From: Bacillota bacterium
GTDB lineage: Bacteria; Bacillota_G; SHA-98; UBA4971
Reading direction: 5' to 3'
DNA length: 5,208 nt
Assembly (NCBI GenBank): GCA_012512055.1
Contig: JAAZEW010000359.1
Location: 1 to 5,208 of the forward strand
Shown here: piece after piece, positions 1-5,208 of the stretch
How the letters are laid out: each line of letters opens with the position of its first letter
Numbering within the stretch: position 1 is the first letter of the stretch
The notes under the pieces: generated by a model
The model's input: the letters and a program-made list of their open reading frames with translations, nothing else
What the model was told of the DNA's origin: nothing
Database searches by the model: none
Position numbers and translations under genes: made by a program

Positions 1-399
1 AGACAATGTCCCCACGTGCGTGGGGGTGTACCGTAACAGTGTGCAAGCGGGGTTGCAGTCTCTTTCAATGTCCCCACGTGCGTGGGGGTGTACCAAGCTA
101 AGAACAGCGATCGGTCAATTAGAGTTAAATGTCCCCACGTGCGTGGGGGTGTACCGCATCCTCTCTGGAAAAAGTCGATGCTTGAGTCAATGTCCCCACG
201 TGCGTGGGGGAGTACCGGAGAGATTCAAATGTCGAGAAAAATCCCATTGAATGTCCCCACGTGCGTGGGGGTGTACCGCCCGACGAGTTTCTGATATTTA
301 AGCCCGCATCAATGTCCCCACGTGCGTGGGGGTGTACCAGCGCCTAGCTAAACGGTTAAATGTGACCACAGACGATCCCCACGTGTTGGTGGGAGTACT
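1..399 (+). CRISPR. Type I-E CRISPR array 1 (trailer-end portion, continues left of window)
   Basis: Six well conserved 28-nt repeats start at 5, 67, 128, 189, 250 and 311, and a degenerate seventh lies at 372-399. Each repeat opens AATGT, has a stem CCCCAC, loop GTGC, stem GTGGGG, and ends GTGTACC. Five of the six spacers are 33 nt; the first (33-66) is 34 nt. Only repeat 4 (189-216) departs from the consensus among the first six, with T to A in the 3' part (GAGTACC). The base after the repeat is G or A in every unit, mostly G, as expected for the E. coli-type 29th base derived from the PAM. Orientation is + because the repeat reads in the same sense as the E. coli I-E repeat (3' end ACCG) and the decayed end is on the right. 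The leader and newest spacers should therefore lie left of the window. Spacer targets cannot be identified here. Confidence 0.98.
372..399 (+). repeat. Degenerate terminal repeat of array 1
   Basis: It lies exactly 61 nt after the previous repeat start, so it is in phase. By eye it differs from the consensus at 9 of 28 positions, mostly in the 5' end and loop. The core TCCCCACGTG and GTGGGAGTAC are kept, leaving a CCCAC/GTGGG stem of 5 bp with a longer loop. Decay of the leader-distal repeat is typical and supports the array orientation. Confidence 0.85.
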
Positions 400-497
400 A
401 ACCAAGGAGGATTTGGCACGACAATCCAGAATAGTCACACTATAGAAGTAGGCTTTAAGCAGTATGGACATTGGCTGCATTAAGAGTCGTTGGACAT

Positions 498-517
498 CGG
501 GCATTCTGCCTGCTTTT
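498..517 (+). terminator. Weak intrinsic terminator candidate between array 1 and cas1
   Basis: CGGGCA (498-503) can pair with TGCCTG (507-512) around a 3-nt loop TTC, including one G-U pair, and is followed by CTTTT. It sits about 100 nt past the terminal repeat and 55 nt before cas1, so it could limit read-through of pre-crRNA into cas1. The stem is short and the T run has only four bases, so it may be inefficient or fortuitous. The rest of 400-571 holds no supportable gene. A TGATATTAG at 522-530 resembles an extended -10 for cas1 but has no convincing -35. Confidence 0.3.
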
Positions 518-571
518 AGATTGATATTAGGGACCTAAACTCAATAGCGAAATAAGGGAGGTAGACACGGC

Positions 572-1561
572 ATGAAGGATCTCCGGGAGCTTCCGAAGTT
601 TCGAGATAGCTGGAGCTATCTCTATGTCGAGCATTGCAGAGTAGATCGTGAGAACAAGGCAATTGCAGTTCATGACGCCTCTGGCAGGACACCTGTACCA
701 TGTGCAACTCTTTGCTTATTGATGCTTGGCCCCGGAACAAGCATTACGCATGCAGCAATCCGCGTCTTAGCCGAGACAGGATGTCTTGTTGCTTGGGTGG
801 GTGAACAAGGGGTTCGCTTCTACGCTAACGGACTGGGCGAGACTAGAGCCTCACGGAACCTAGTACGACAAGCCAAGCTCTGTAGCGATCCGGATCTGAG
901 ACTGAAGGTTGTCCTTAAGATGTACGAGATGAGATTTCAAGAACCGTTACCTTCAGAGGTTACACTTCAGCAAATCAGGGGCCGTGAAGGGGCACGAGTG
1001 AGGGAGGCCTACGCTAGAGCCAGCAAAGAGACGGGCATCCCTTGGTCGGGTAGATCATATAGACGGGATCAATGGGGAGCAACTGACCCTGTAAACCGCG
1101 CCCTATCCTCTGCAAATTCATGTCTATACGGCATATGCCATTCGGCAATAGTATCGCTTGGATATTCCCCGGGTCTCGGCTTCATACATACCGGCAAGCA
1201 GTTGTCTTTCGTATATGACATCGCTGACCTTTACAAAGTCGAAACCACTATACCAATAGCATTTCAGGCAGTCGCATCTGGCGAACCCAAGCTTGAGCAG
1301 ACTGTTCGCAAGGTATGCCGTGACACATTCGTAGAGAAGAGACTTCTCGCACGTATTGTATCTGATATCGAAGAGCTGCTGCTCATACAGGTGAAGGATG
1401 CTGAGTCGACAATAGATGCACAAGAATATCTCGACGATGATCCTGCATGGCCTGGCGGTATATGGGATCCGTTTGAGTCCCAAGAAGGAGGCATCAATCA
1501 TGCCGACTTAGTATGTATCGGGAGTACGGAGGAGAAATCTGATGGTACTCATAATTCTTGA
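572..1561 (+). CDS. cas1: Type I-E CRISPR-associated endonuclease/integrase Cas1
   Basis: 329-residue Cas1, the metal-dependent integrase that, as a Cas1-Cas2 complex, captures prespacers and inserts them at the leader-repeat junction. The order of conserved blocks follows E. coli Cas1: LGPGTSITHAA (52-62), VAWVGEQGVRFYA (73-85), DLRLKVVLKMYEMRF (108-122), SCLYG (183-187) and FIHTGKQLSFVYDIADL (204-220). The catalytic set is present as E139 (in RGREG), H206, D216 and D219, matching E141, H208, D218 and D221 of E. coli, so the enzyme looks active. The start at 572 is backed by an AGGGAGG ribosome binding site at 555-561. After about residue 275 the protein carries an acidic, poorly recognisable tail, making it some 25 residues longer than E. 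coli Cas1. Its end overlaps cas2 by 20 nt, indicating one transcript and probably translational coupling. Confidence 0.97.
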   Translation: MKDLRELPKFRDSWSYLYVEHCRVDRENKAIAVHDASGRTPVPCATLCLLMLGPGTSITHAAIRVLAETGCLVAWVGEQGVRFYANGLGETRASRNLVRQAKLCSDPDLRLKVVLKMYEMRFQEPLPSEVTLQQIRGREGARVREAYARASKETGIPWSGRSYRRDQWGATDPVNRALSSANSCLYGICHSAIVSLGYSPGLGFIHTGKQLSFVYDIADLYKVETTIPIAFQAVASGEPKLEQTVRKVCRDTFVEKRLLARIVSDIEELLLIQVKDAESTIDAQEYLDDDPAWPGGIWDPFESQEGGINHADLVCIGSTEEKSDGTHNS

Positions 1562-1826
1562 GAAAGTCCCCGTATCGCTAAGAGGCGAGATAACTCGTTG
1601 GATGCTTGAGTTAAAACCCGGAGTATTCGTTGGCTCAGTATCTGCCCTCGTACGGGATAAACTTTGGAACAAGATTTGCGAAAAGAAACGTGATGGTGGC
1701 TGCATTCTTGTTCACAGTACCAATACTGAACAAGGGTTTTCTATTCGATTCTGGGGGGACTGTAGTCGCGAGGCAGTTAATTTTGATGGACTTACATTGA
1801 TTAGAGTACCTACGAGTACAACCTAG
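1542..1826 (+). CDS. cas2: Type I-E Cas2
   Basis: 94-residue Cas2, the same length as E. coli Cas2. In type I-E the Cas2 dimer is the structural centre of the Cas1-Cas2 integrase, and its nuclease activity is not needed for adaptation. Recognisable family features are the N-terminal strand followed by E7-K-V-P and LRGE (13-16), RWMLE (19-23), PGVFVGSVSA (26-35), STNTEQGF (59-66) and the C-terminal FDGLTLIRVP (81-90). The start is supported by GGAGGAG at 1528-1534, 7 nt upstream of ATG and inside the cas1 end. The 20-nt overlap with cas1 means both are made from one message. Downstream lies an AT-rich leader and a repeat, the usual cas2-leader-array arrangement. Confidence 0.96.
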   Translation: MVLIILEKVPVSLRGEITRWMLELKPGVFVGSVSALVRDKLWNKICEKKRDGGCILVHSTNTEQGFSIRFWGDCSREAVNFDGLTLIRVPTSTT

Positions 1827-1879
1827 CTAGTCTCTCACTAACTTACGAATACATTTCCGCGATTTTGGCTCACATATTG

Positions 1880-1932
1880 AGATTCTCAGCAAATAGGTGG
1901 TTGAAAAATGACCTGGAGTTCAGCGAGAATCT
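1880..1932. repeat. Inverted repeat within the leader
   Basis: AGATTCTC at 1880-1887 is the exact reverse complement of GAGAATCT at 1925-1932. The flanks nearly continue the match with one base missing, and AGGT/ACCT pairs inside the 37-nt loop. TGAGA-T-TCTCA at 1878-1888 is also a small dyad by itself. It could be a protein site or a hairpin in the cas2 3' transcript; function unknown. Confidence 0.4.
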
Positions 1933-1944
1933 TCTAAGACTCTA

Positions 1945-1973
1945 TTGACTTACAGAGGAACCTGATGTATGAT
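1945..1973 (+). promoter_or_regulatory. Sigma70-like promoter P1 in the leader
   Basis: TTGACT (1945-1950, 5 of 6 consensus), a 17-nt spacer, then TATGAT (1968-1973, 5 of 6). Transcription would start near 1980 and read through array 2, giving about 70 nt of leader RNA before the repeat. Prediction by motif only. Confidence 0.55.
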
Positions 1974-2002
1974 TTGTCTGAATTAAGGTGAATATGTATA
2001 AT
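1974..2002 (+). promoter_or_regulatory. Sigma70-like promoter P2 in the leader
   Basis: TTGTCT (1974-1979, 4 of 6) with a 17-nt spacer and a perfect TATAAT (1997-2002). Its -35 begins right after the P1 -10, so the two cannot be occupied together. The predicted start near 2009 leaves about 45 nt before the first repeat. Confidence 0.5.
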
Positions 2003-2011
2003 ATATTGATA
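1999..2011 (-). promoter_or_regulatory. IHF-consensus-like site in the leader
   Basis: TAATATATTGATA matches every fixed position of the reverse complement of the IHF consensus WATCAANNNNTTR. In E. coli, IHF bends the type I-E leader to guide Cas1-Cas2 integration, but at roughly -35 to -9. Here the site is about 43-55 nt before the repeat and overlaps the P2 -10. The region is AT-rich, so a chance match is quite possible, and many hosts lack IHF. Confidence 0.3.
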
Positions 2012-2053
2012 ATTGACAGGCATTTCTTAAGAAGACACATGTTTCGGCGCACG

Positions 2054-2141
2054 AATGCCTCACGTGCGTGGGGGTGTACCTGCGAAGATGTACAATATCA
2101 TGTCCTCGTGGAAAATGTCCCCACGTGTGTGGGGGTATAGG
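2054..2141 (+). CRISPR. Mini CRISPR array 2: two imperfect repeats and one 33-nt spacer
   Basis: Repeat A (2054-2080) matches the array 1 consensus from CACGTG onward, but has lost T5 and carries C8 to T, giving AATGCCTCAC at the 5' side. Repeat B (2114-2141) is exact through CACGTG, then has a C to T loop change and 3' changes (GTATAGG instead of GTGTACC), as expected of a terminal repeat. The spacer between them (2081-2113) is exactly 33 nt. Both repeats can still form the hairpin; in repeat A the C to T change is tolerated as a U-G pair. The array is in the + sense, fed by the leader upstream. Confidence 0.9.
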
Positions 2142-2338
2142 TTTAAATCCTTCGGTCATAGACATTGAATTCGCTGGATTCATTGTATCTAGGCTAATAG
2201 CTTCCATATGGACTACATATGCTTGTTATGGTCCTACCCAATATGCTCCAGCAAGAACCCCATCATCTATTCAAGTATCCAGACCCAAGTAGAAAGAGTC
2301 TATCAGTTGGTATCTAGTCTAGACTAGGGGGCTTAAGC
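2142..2338. other. Noncoding stretch between mini-array 2 and OrfA
   Basis: No gene is supported. It probably includes the array 2 trailer and the left end of the IS3-type element, but I could not find a convincing terminal inverted repeat pair. CATATG occurs twice, separated by GACTA, at 2205-2221. Confidence 0.4.
2314..2327. promoter_or_regulatory. 14-bp perfect palindrome just upstream of OrfA
   Basis: CTAGTCTAGACTAG is a perfect palindrome ending 11 nt before the OrfA start and touching its putative ribosome binding site AGGGGG (2326-2331). It could be an operator for the helix-turn-helix OrfA or part of the element's end. Both ideas rest on position only. Confidence 0.35.
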
Positions 2339-2647
2339 ATGAAAAGGAGACTAGATAAGGAGCTCAAGGAGCAAATTGTGAAAGAATGTCTTGAAGCTGG
2401 TAATGTTTCACTGGTTTGCAGGCGATATAAGTTGCCACCTAGTACTGTGCACGGGTGGATGAGAAAGCAGAAAGCAACAGACTCATCTGAGACTCTACCC
2501 AAGGATACGCGGGGCATGATGTCTGACATGTTTAGTCATATTGGGCATCTGAGCAGCGAGAATGCAATTCTCAAGAAGGTAGTGGCCGAAAAGGAAATCG
2601 AGATAGCCATACTTGGGGAGTTGCTTGAGAAGACAAACCAAAAGTAA
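2339..2647 (+). CDS. IS3-family-type transposase OrfA (helix-turn-helix protein)
   Basis: 102-residue protein with the build of IS3-group OrfA. A basic N-terminus (KRRLDKELKEQIVKECLEAG, 2-21) leads into a helix-turn-helix, with the first helix around VSLVCRRY (23-30) and the recognition helix around PPSTVHGWMRK (33-43). A linker follows, then a leucine-zipper-like coiled coil from about 71 to 98 (L71, I77, L78, I87, I91, L92, L95, L96). OrfA normally binds the element ends and is joined to OrfB by frameshifting to make the active transposase. Length and ends look complete, with a modest AGGGGG ribosome binding site 7 nt upstream. OrfB behind it is decayed, so it cannot support transposition alone; any remaining role would be DNA binding. 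A CAAAAG run at the 3' end may be the remains of a slippery site. Confidence 0.8.
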   Translation: MKRRLDKELKEQIVKECLEAGNVSLVCRRYKLPPSTVHGWMRKQKATDSSETLPKDTRGMMSDMFSHIGHLSSENAILKKVVAEKEIEIAILGELLEKTNQK

Positions 2648-2651
2648 CTGA

Positions 2652-2930
2652 CAGGAAACTATTGCTTACAGGTGGATCCCCCGACAATATTCCGCTGCCT
2701 GGGTGCTACTTCTTGCTGGTCTATCATTATCTATATCCTACGCAACCCAGAAGAGAAAGAAGGCACCCCATAGCGAGGCCACCCGTATCTGTTAACTGAG
2801 TAAAGAGGCCAATCCTTATCGACTCACTGACTGTTAGGAGATTGAACCGCAACGCACATTTCGATTGATAACTCAACTAAAACTGACCATTAATCGCCAA
2901 AGACATAACAGTCGTGCTCAAAATGCAAGA
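2652..2930 (+). pseudogene. Decayed, truncated IS3-type OrfB remnant
   Basis: One frame directly after OrfA, entered just past a TGA at 2649, keeps a protein-like string resembling the N-terminal region of IS3-group OrfB. RWIPRQYSAAWVLLLAGLS, then SYATQKRKK, resembles the family pattern of a WI..GY....VL...G(V/L)S.STYYY helix-turn-helix followed by a basic stretch. After in-frame stops at 2793 and 2835 the same frame gives FRLITQLKLTINRQR (about 2856-2900), resembling the YGYRKIT..L....INHKRV segment. It ends at TGA 2931. The catalytic DDE region, most of the gene, is absent. Similarity was judged by eye, so the call is moderate. Confidence 0.6.
2865..2894 (+). promoter_or_regulatory. Possible cas3 promoter inside the IS remnant
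   Basis: TTGATA (5 of 6) at 2865-2870, an 18-nt spacer and ATTAAT (4 of 6) at 2889-2894 lie 63 nt upstream of the cas3 start. If used, cas3 is transcribed from sequence left by the IS. Motif evidence only. Confidence 0.3.
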
Positions 2931-2957
2931 TGAAGCTGATCACTTGGAGGTGTCTCT

Positions 2958-5208
2958 ATGGTCGAGAGATTGCGCACGGAATCCCCTGATCCACTCAACA
3001 TAATATGGGCCAAGTCTAAACCTTTTCATCCGCTTCATTACCATTTGGTAGATACAGGATGGGTAGCGTATGCTCTACTCCATTCATCAGCTTTTCAGTC
3101 GGTTATCGCTAGGTTTTCAGAAGCAAGCAATATTGATGCCCATGAAGTCACTCGATTGCTTTCGTACTTTGCCGCAATGCATGACATAGGGAAATGCCAC
3201 TCTAGATTCGCATTTTCAGGGCCAGAGAGCCTGGCAGCGCAAGTGAGTGTCTTGAGTCTGCCTAGAGCTCCGAACACCGGCCGTTTCTACCACAATGCAA
3301 TGAGCAAGCGCTGGATGATGGACTACCTCATTGATGAAATGGGGTGGCCATACCAAGAAGCATTAACGGTAAGCACTTGTCTCGCGGGGCATCACGGAGA
3401 TTTTTGTCCTGATATCTACCCGGACGAACGTGACGATGTAAAAGCAGCGTGGGAACCCCTGCGACGACGGATTGAATCGATGGTAAGAAGCACATTTTGC
3501 CCAGCGTCTCTTGCTTCCAGCTTCGCAAATCACAGCTCTGTAGGGATGATTCTGTCGGGAATTCTTACGTTAAGTGACTGGATCGCTTCCAATGCCGAAC
3601 TGTTTCCCATGGGTGACTTTAATACCGATTTTGAGAAATACTCTGCCACCAGCGCTGTCAAAGCAACGGCCGCCGTCGAAAAGATTGGCTTTCATGAAGA
3701 GCACCCAGCACGCTTTGGCCCATTCTTCGTGGACGTTTGGCCTAAGTTCAAAACTCCGTGGCCGATTCAGCGTGAAATAGAGAGGCTTTGCAATAATGGG
3801 AGCCTTTCTACTCCGGGCCTTGTTATCATAGAAGCCCCTATGGGCGAAGGCAAGACTGAGGCTGCGCTGTATCTAGCACTTCAGTGGATTCGATCCGGCC
3901 TTGCCGGTGGCCTATATATGGCCTTGCCAACAACGGCTACCAGCAATCAGATGCATGGTCGAACATATGAACTCCTCAGCAATCAAGGACTTATTCAAGA
4001 GCAAGGCGTGAGATTAGTTCATGGCACGGCCTGGCTCATCGATAGCAAGACACCGGAGGAACACCCGACACTGGAAGACACCCCTGAGGGTGAGGCCGAC
4101 CATGCTCTGGAGTGGTTTCGCCCGAGCAAGCGGGCACTACTTGCCGCGTACGGGGTTGGAACAGTAGATCAAGCCATGGGAAGCGTACTGCATGTTAAAC
4201 ACTCTTACCTTAAACTGTTTGGCCTTTCAGGAAAAGTGCTTATCATAGATGAAATCCATGCCTACGACGCTTACATGTCTCAAATAATCAAACGTCTACT
4301 ACAGTGGTGTCAGGCCATAGGGATACCCGTAGTGCTTCTGTCAGCTACGTTACCTAACACAGAACGTCTTTCCTTGATGGAAGCCTATGCTCCACGCCAC
4401 GCAGCCATGAAACACGACCGATGCACAGAAAATCAGGTATCGTGTACAAGCCAAACACGTGAATCTAACCCGTATCCCCTTATCACTTATGTCTCCAGAG
4501 ATGGACAATGCGCAGACTACGCTGTGCCAAGATCCTCTCGCTCATCAAGCCTGGAACTCATTAAACACTGGGGTTCATTGCAACAACCTGAGCAAATTGC
4601 GGATCTTGTGCTTTCACGATTTAGAGATGGAGGATGTCATTGCGTCATCGCCAATACTGTTGGTTCTGCTCAACGTATCTATTGTGAATTGCGGAAAAGA
4701 ATGAATCACGTGGACAGCAATGACAATCTGATGCTCTTTCATGCCCGCTTTCCGGCTTGGCGTAGGCAAGCAATTGAAAACAAGGTGACTACGTTATTCG
4801 GACCAAATAGCCTCTTGCGTCCTGATGACCCGAAGTGGGCTAAGAGGCCTGACGCAGCAATTCTTGTAGCTACCCAGGTTGTTGAACAAAGCCTAGACGT
4901 GGATTTTGATGAAATGTTTTCAGAGATAGCCCCAGTTGATCTGTTGCTCCAGCGCGTCGGACGCATGCATCGTCATAAGAGATCTCCGCGTCCTACAGGG
5001 CCCTTACCGAGATATCATCTGCTGCTACCCGACAAAGACCGGGTGGAGTTTGGGGTCACAAGTCGCATCTACGATGCTTTCATCTTATTGAAGACGTTGT
5101 CATCCCTAGTGGAACGAGACAAGATAATACTTCCAGACGATATCCGTCCACTAGTAGAACTTGTATACGATGGTTCTGCTGAACTCCCTTACACAATTCC
5201 GGGAGTGA
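2958..5208 (+). CDS. cas3: CRISPR-associated nuclease-helicase Cas3 (3' end outside window)
   Basis: An open frame of 750 codons without a stop, cut by the window edge. Cas3 is recruited by target-bound Cascade, nicks the displaced strand and degrades it 3' to 5' with ATP-driven unwinding. The N-terminal HD nuclease has a plausible full metal-binding set: H29 (HYHLVD), H75-D76 (MHDIGK), H112, H145-H146 (AGHHGD) and D207 (SDW). The spacing resembles Thermobifida fusca Cas3. The superfamily 2 helicase follows: motif I APMGEGKTE (293-301, K299), motif II DEIH (431-434), motif III SAT (462-464), ANTV (565-568), LFHARF (593-598), TQVVEQSLDVD (639-649) and motif VI QRVGRMHRH (665-673). The C-terminal domain is missing, perhaps 100-200 residues by usual family length. 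ATG 2958 follows GGAGG (2946-2950) by 7 nt, and an in-frame TGA at 2937 excludes an earlier start. No internal disruption is seen. Cascade genes probably follow, but none is visible. Confidence 0.97.
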   Translation, partial: MVERLRTESPDPLNIIWAKSKPFHPLHYHLVDTGWVAYALLHSSAFQSVIARFSEASNIDAHEVTRLLSYFAAMHDIGKCHSRFAFSGPESLAAQVSVLSLPRAPNTGRFYHNAMSKRWMMDYLIDEMGWPYQEALTVSTCLAGHHGDFCPDIYPDERDDVKAAWEPLRRRIESMVRSTFCPASLASSFANHSSVGMILSGILTLSDWIASNAELFPMGDFNTDFEKYSATSAVKATAAVEKIGFHEEHPARFGPFFVDVWPKFKTPWPIQREIERLCNNGSLSTPGLVIIEAPMGEGKTEAALYLALQWIRSGLAGGLYMALPTTATSNQMHGRTYELLSNQGLIQEQGVRLVHGTAWLIDSKTPEEHPTLEDTPEGEADHALEWFRPSKRALLAAYGVGTVDQAMGSVLHVKHSYLKLFGLSGKVLIIDEIHAYDAYMSQIIKRLLQWCQAIGIPVVLLSATLPNTERLSLMEAYAPRHAAMKHDRCTENQVSCTSQTRESNPYPLITYVSRDGQCADYAVPRSSRSSSLELIKHWGSLQQPEQIADLVLSRFRDGGCHCVIANTVGSAQRIYCELRKRMNHVDSNDNLMLFHARFPAWRRQAIENKVTTLFGPNSLLRPDDPKWAKRPDAAILVATQVVEQSLDVDFDEMFSEIAPVDLLLQRVGRMHRHKRSPRPTGPLPRYHLLLPDKDRVEFGVTSRIYDAFILLKTLSSLVERDKIILPDDIRPLVELVYDGSAELPYTIPGV

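Larger units (their letters stand above)
1827..2053 (+). promoter_or_regulatory. Putative CRISPR leader between cas2 and mini-array 2
   Basis: These 227 nt have no credible gene. They are visibly AT-rich near the repeats (about 1970-2035) and end directly at the first repeat of array 2. Position after cas2 and before a repeat, promoter-like hexamers and dyads all fit a type I-E leader, which carries the array promoter and the Cas1-Cas2 integration signals. The leader of array 1 is outside the window, so it cannot be compared. A perfect 10-nt palindrome TTCTTAAGAA occupies 2024-2033, about 20 nt before the repeat. Confidence 0.7.

Noticed and set aside
177..187. 11-nt identity of spacer 3 (GATGCTTGAGT) with cas2 at 1601-1611, as possible self-targeting
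   Set aside because: It is at the 3' end of the spacer, away from the seed, and the match stops at 11 nt; probably chance.
20..294. Two overlapping + strand ORFs with repeated CPHVRGGVP/VPTCVGVYR peptides
   Set aside because: They are translations of the CRISPR repeats; the peptide repetition follows from the DNA repeats.
404..446. AAGGAGG followed by a short TTG-started frame ending at TAG, as a leader peptide before cas1
   Set aside because: The start is only 2 nt from the Shine-Dalgarno-like run and the peptide is about ten residues with no other support.
298..504. Minus-strand 68-residue ORF across the end of array 1
   Set aside because: It spans two repeats, has no recognisable domain and no supporting ribosome binding site was identified.
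1124..1501. Minus-strand 125-residue ORF antisense to cas1
   Set aside because: It lies wholly within cas1, whose catalytic motifs are intact in the + frame; no recognisable domain.
2100..2111. Repeat-like ATGTCC-TCGTGG within the mini-array spacer as a remnant third repeat
   Set aside because: Only short fragments match and the 33-nt spacing between the flanking repeats shows this is an ordinary spacer.
2068..2292. 74-residue + strand ORF starting in mini-array 2
   Set aside because: Its first part is the CRISPR repeats and spacer; the remainder has no recognised features.
4459..4704. 81-residue + strand ORF inside cas3
   Set aside because: Out-of-frame shadow of the cas3 helicase region, which is continuous through here.

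Overview
The window is part of a type I-E CRISPR-Cas locus read entirely on the + strand. It holds a CRISPR array, cas1, cas2, a leader with a second one-spacer array, a decayed IS3-type insertion sequence, and the first 750 codons of cas3, which runs off the right edge. The subtype call rests on four signs: 28-nt repeats with a CCCCAC-GTGC-GTGGGG hairpin and a 3' end in ACC(G), spacers of 33 nt, a 94-residue Cas2 and a Cas1 that both align readily with the E. coli proteins from memory, and an HD-helicase fusion Cas3. The host is a bacterium, but the sequence does not fix the taxon. The strong GGAGG-type ribosome binding sites and the style of the IS3 OrfA would suit a Firmicute-like host. A leader match to the IHF consensus would, if real, point to a proteobacterium.

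Layout: 1-399 array 1 (six good repeats and a degenerate terminal repeat in exact phase; its leader lies to the left, outside the window); 400-571 spacer with a weak terminator-like hairpin; 572-1826 cas1-cas2, overlapping by 20 nt; 1827-2053 AT-rich leader with two overlapping sigma70-like promoters; 2054-2141 mini-array (damaged first repeat, one 33-nt spacer, degenerate last repeat); 2142-2338 noncoding; 2339-2647 intact IS3-type OrfA; about 2652-2930 OrfB remnant broken by stops, with no catalytic region; 2958-5208 cas3 (partial).

How it works together: Cas1-Cas2 integrate new spacers at leader-repeat junctions. Array transcripts are cut in the repeat hairpin by Cas6e and loaded on Cascade. 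Cas3 is recruited to Cascade-bound target DNA, nicks it and degrades it. The Cascade genes (cas8e, cse2, cas7, cas5, cas6e) are not in the window; they may follow cas3 or precede array 1. The order array-cas1-cas2-leader/mini-array-IS remnant-cas3 is rearranged compared with the usual cas3-Cascade-cas1-cas2-array. The IS debris at the junction is the likely scar of that rearrangement. I see no wholly new system. The most interesting points are the double-array arrangement, the crippled mini-array and the IS junction upstream of cas3.
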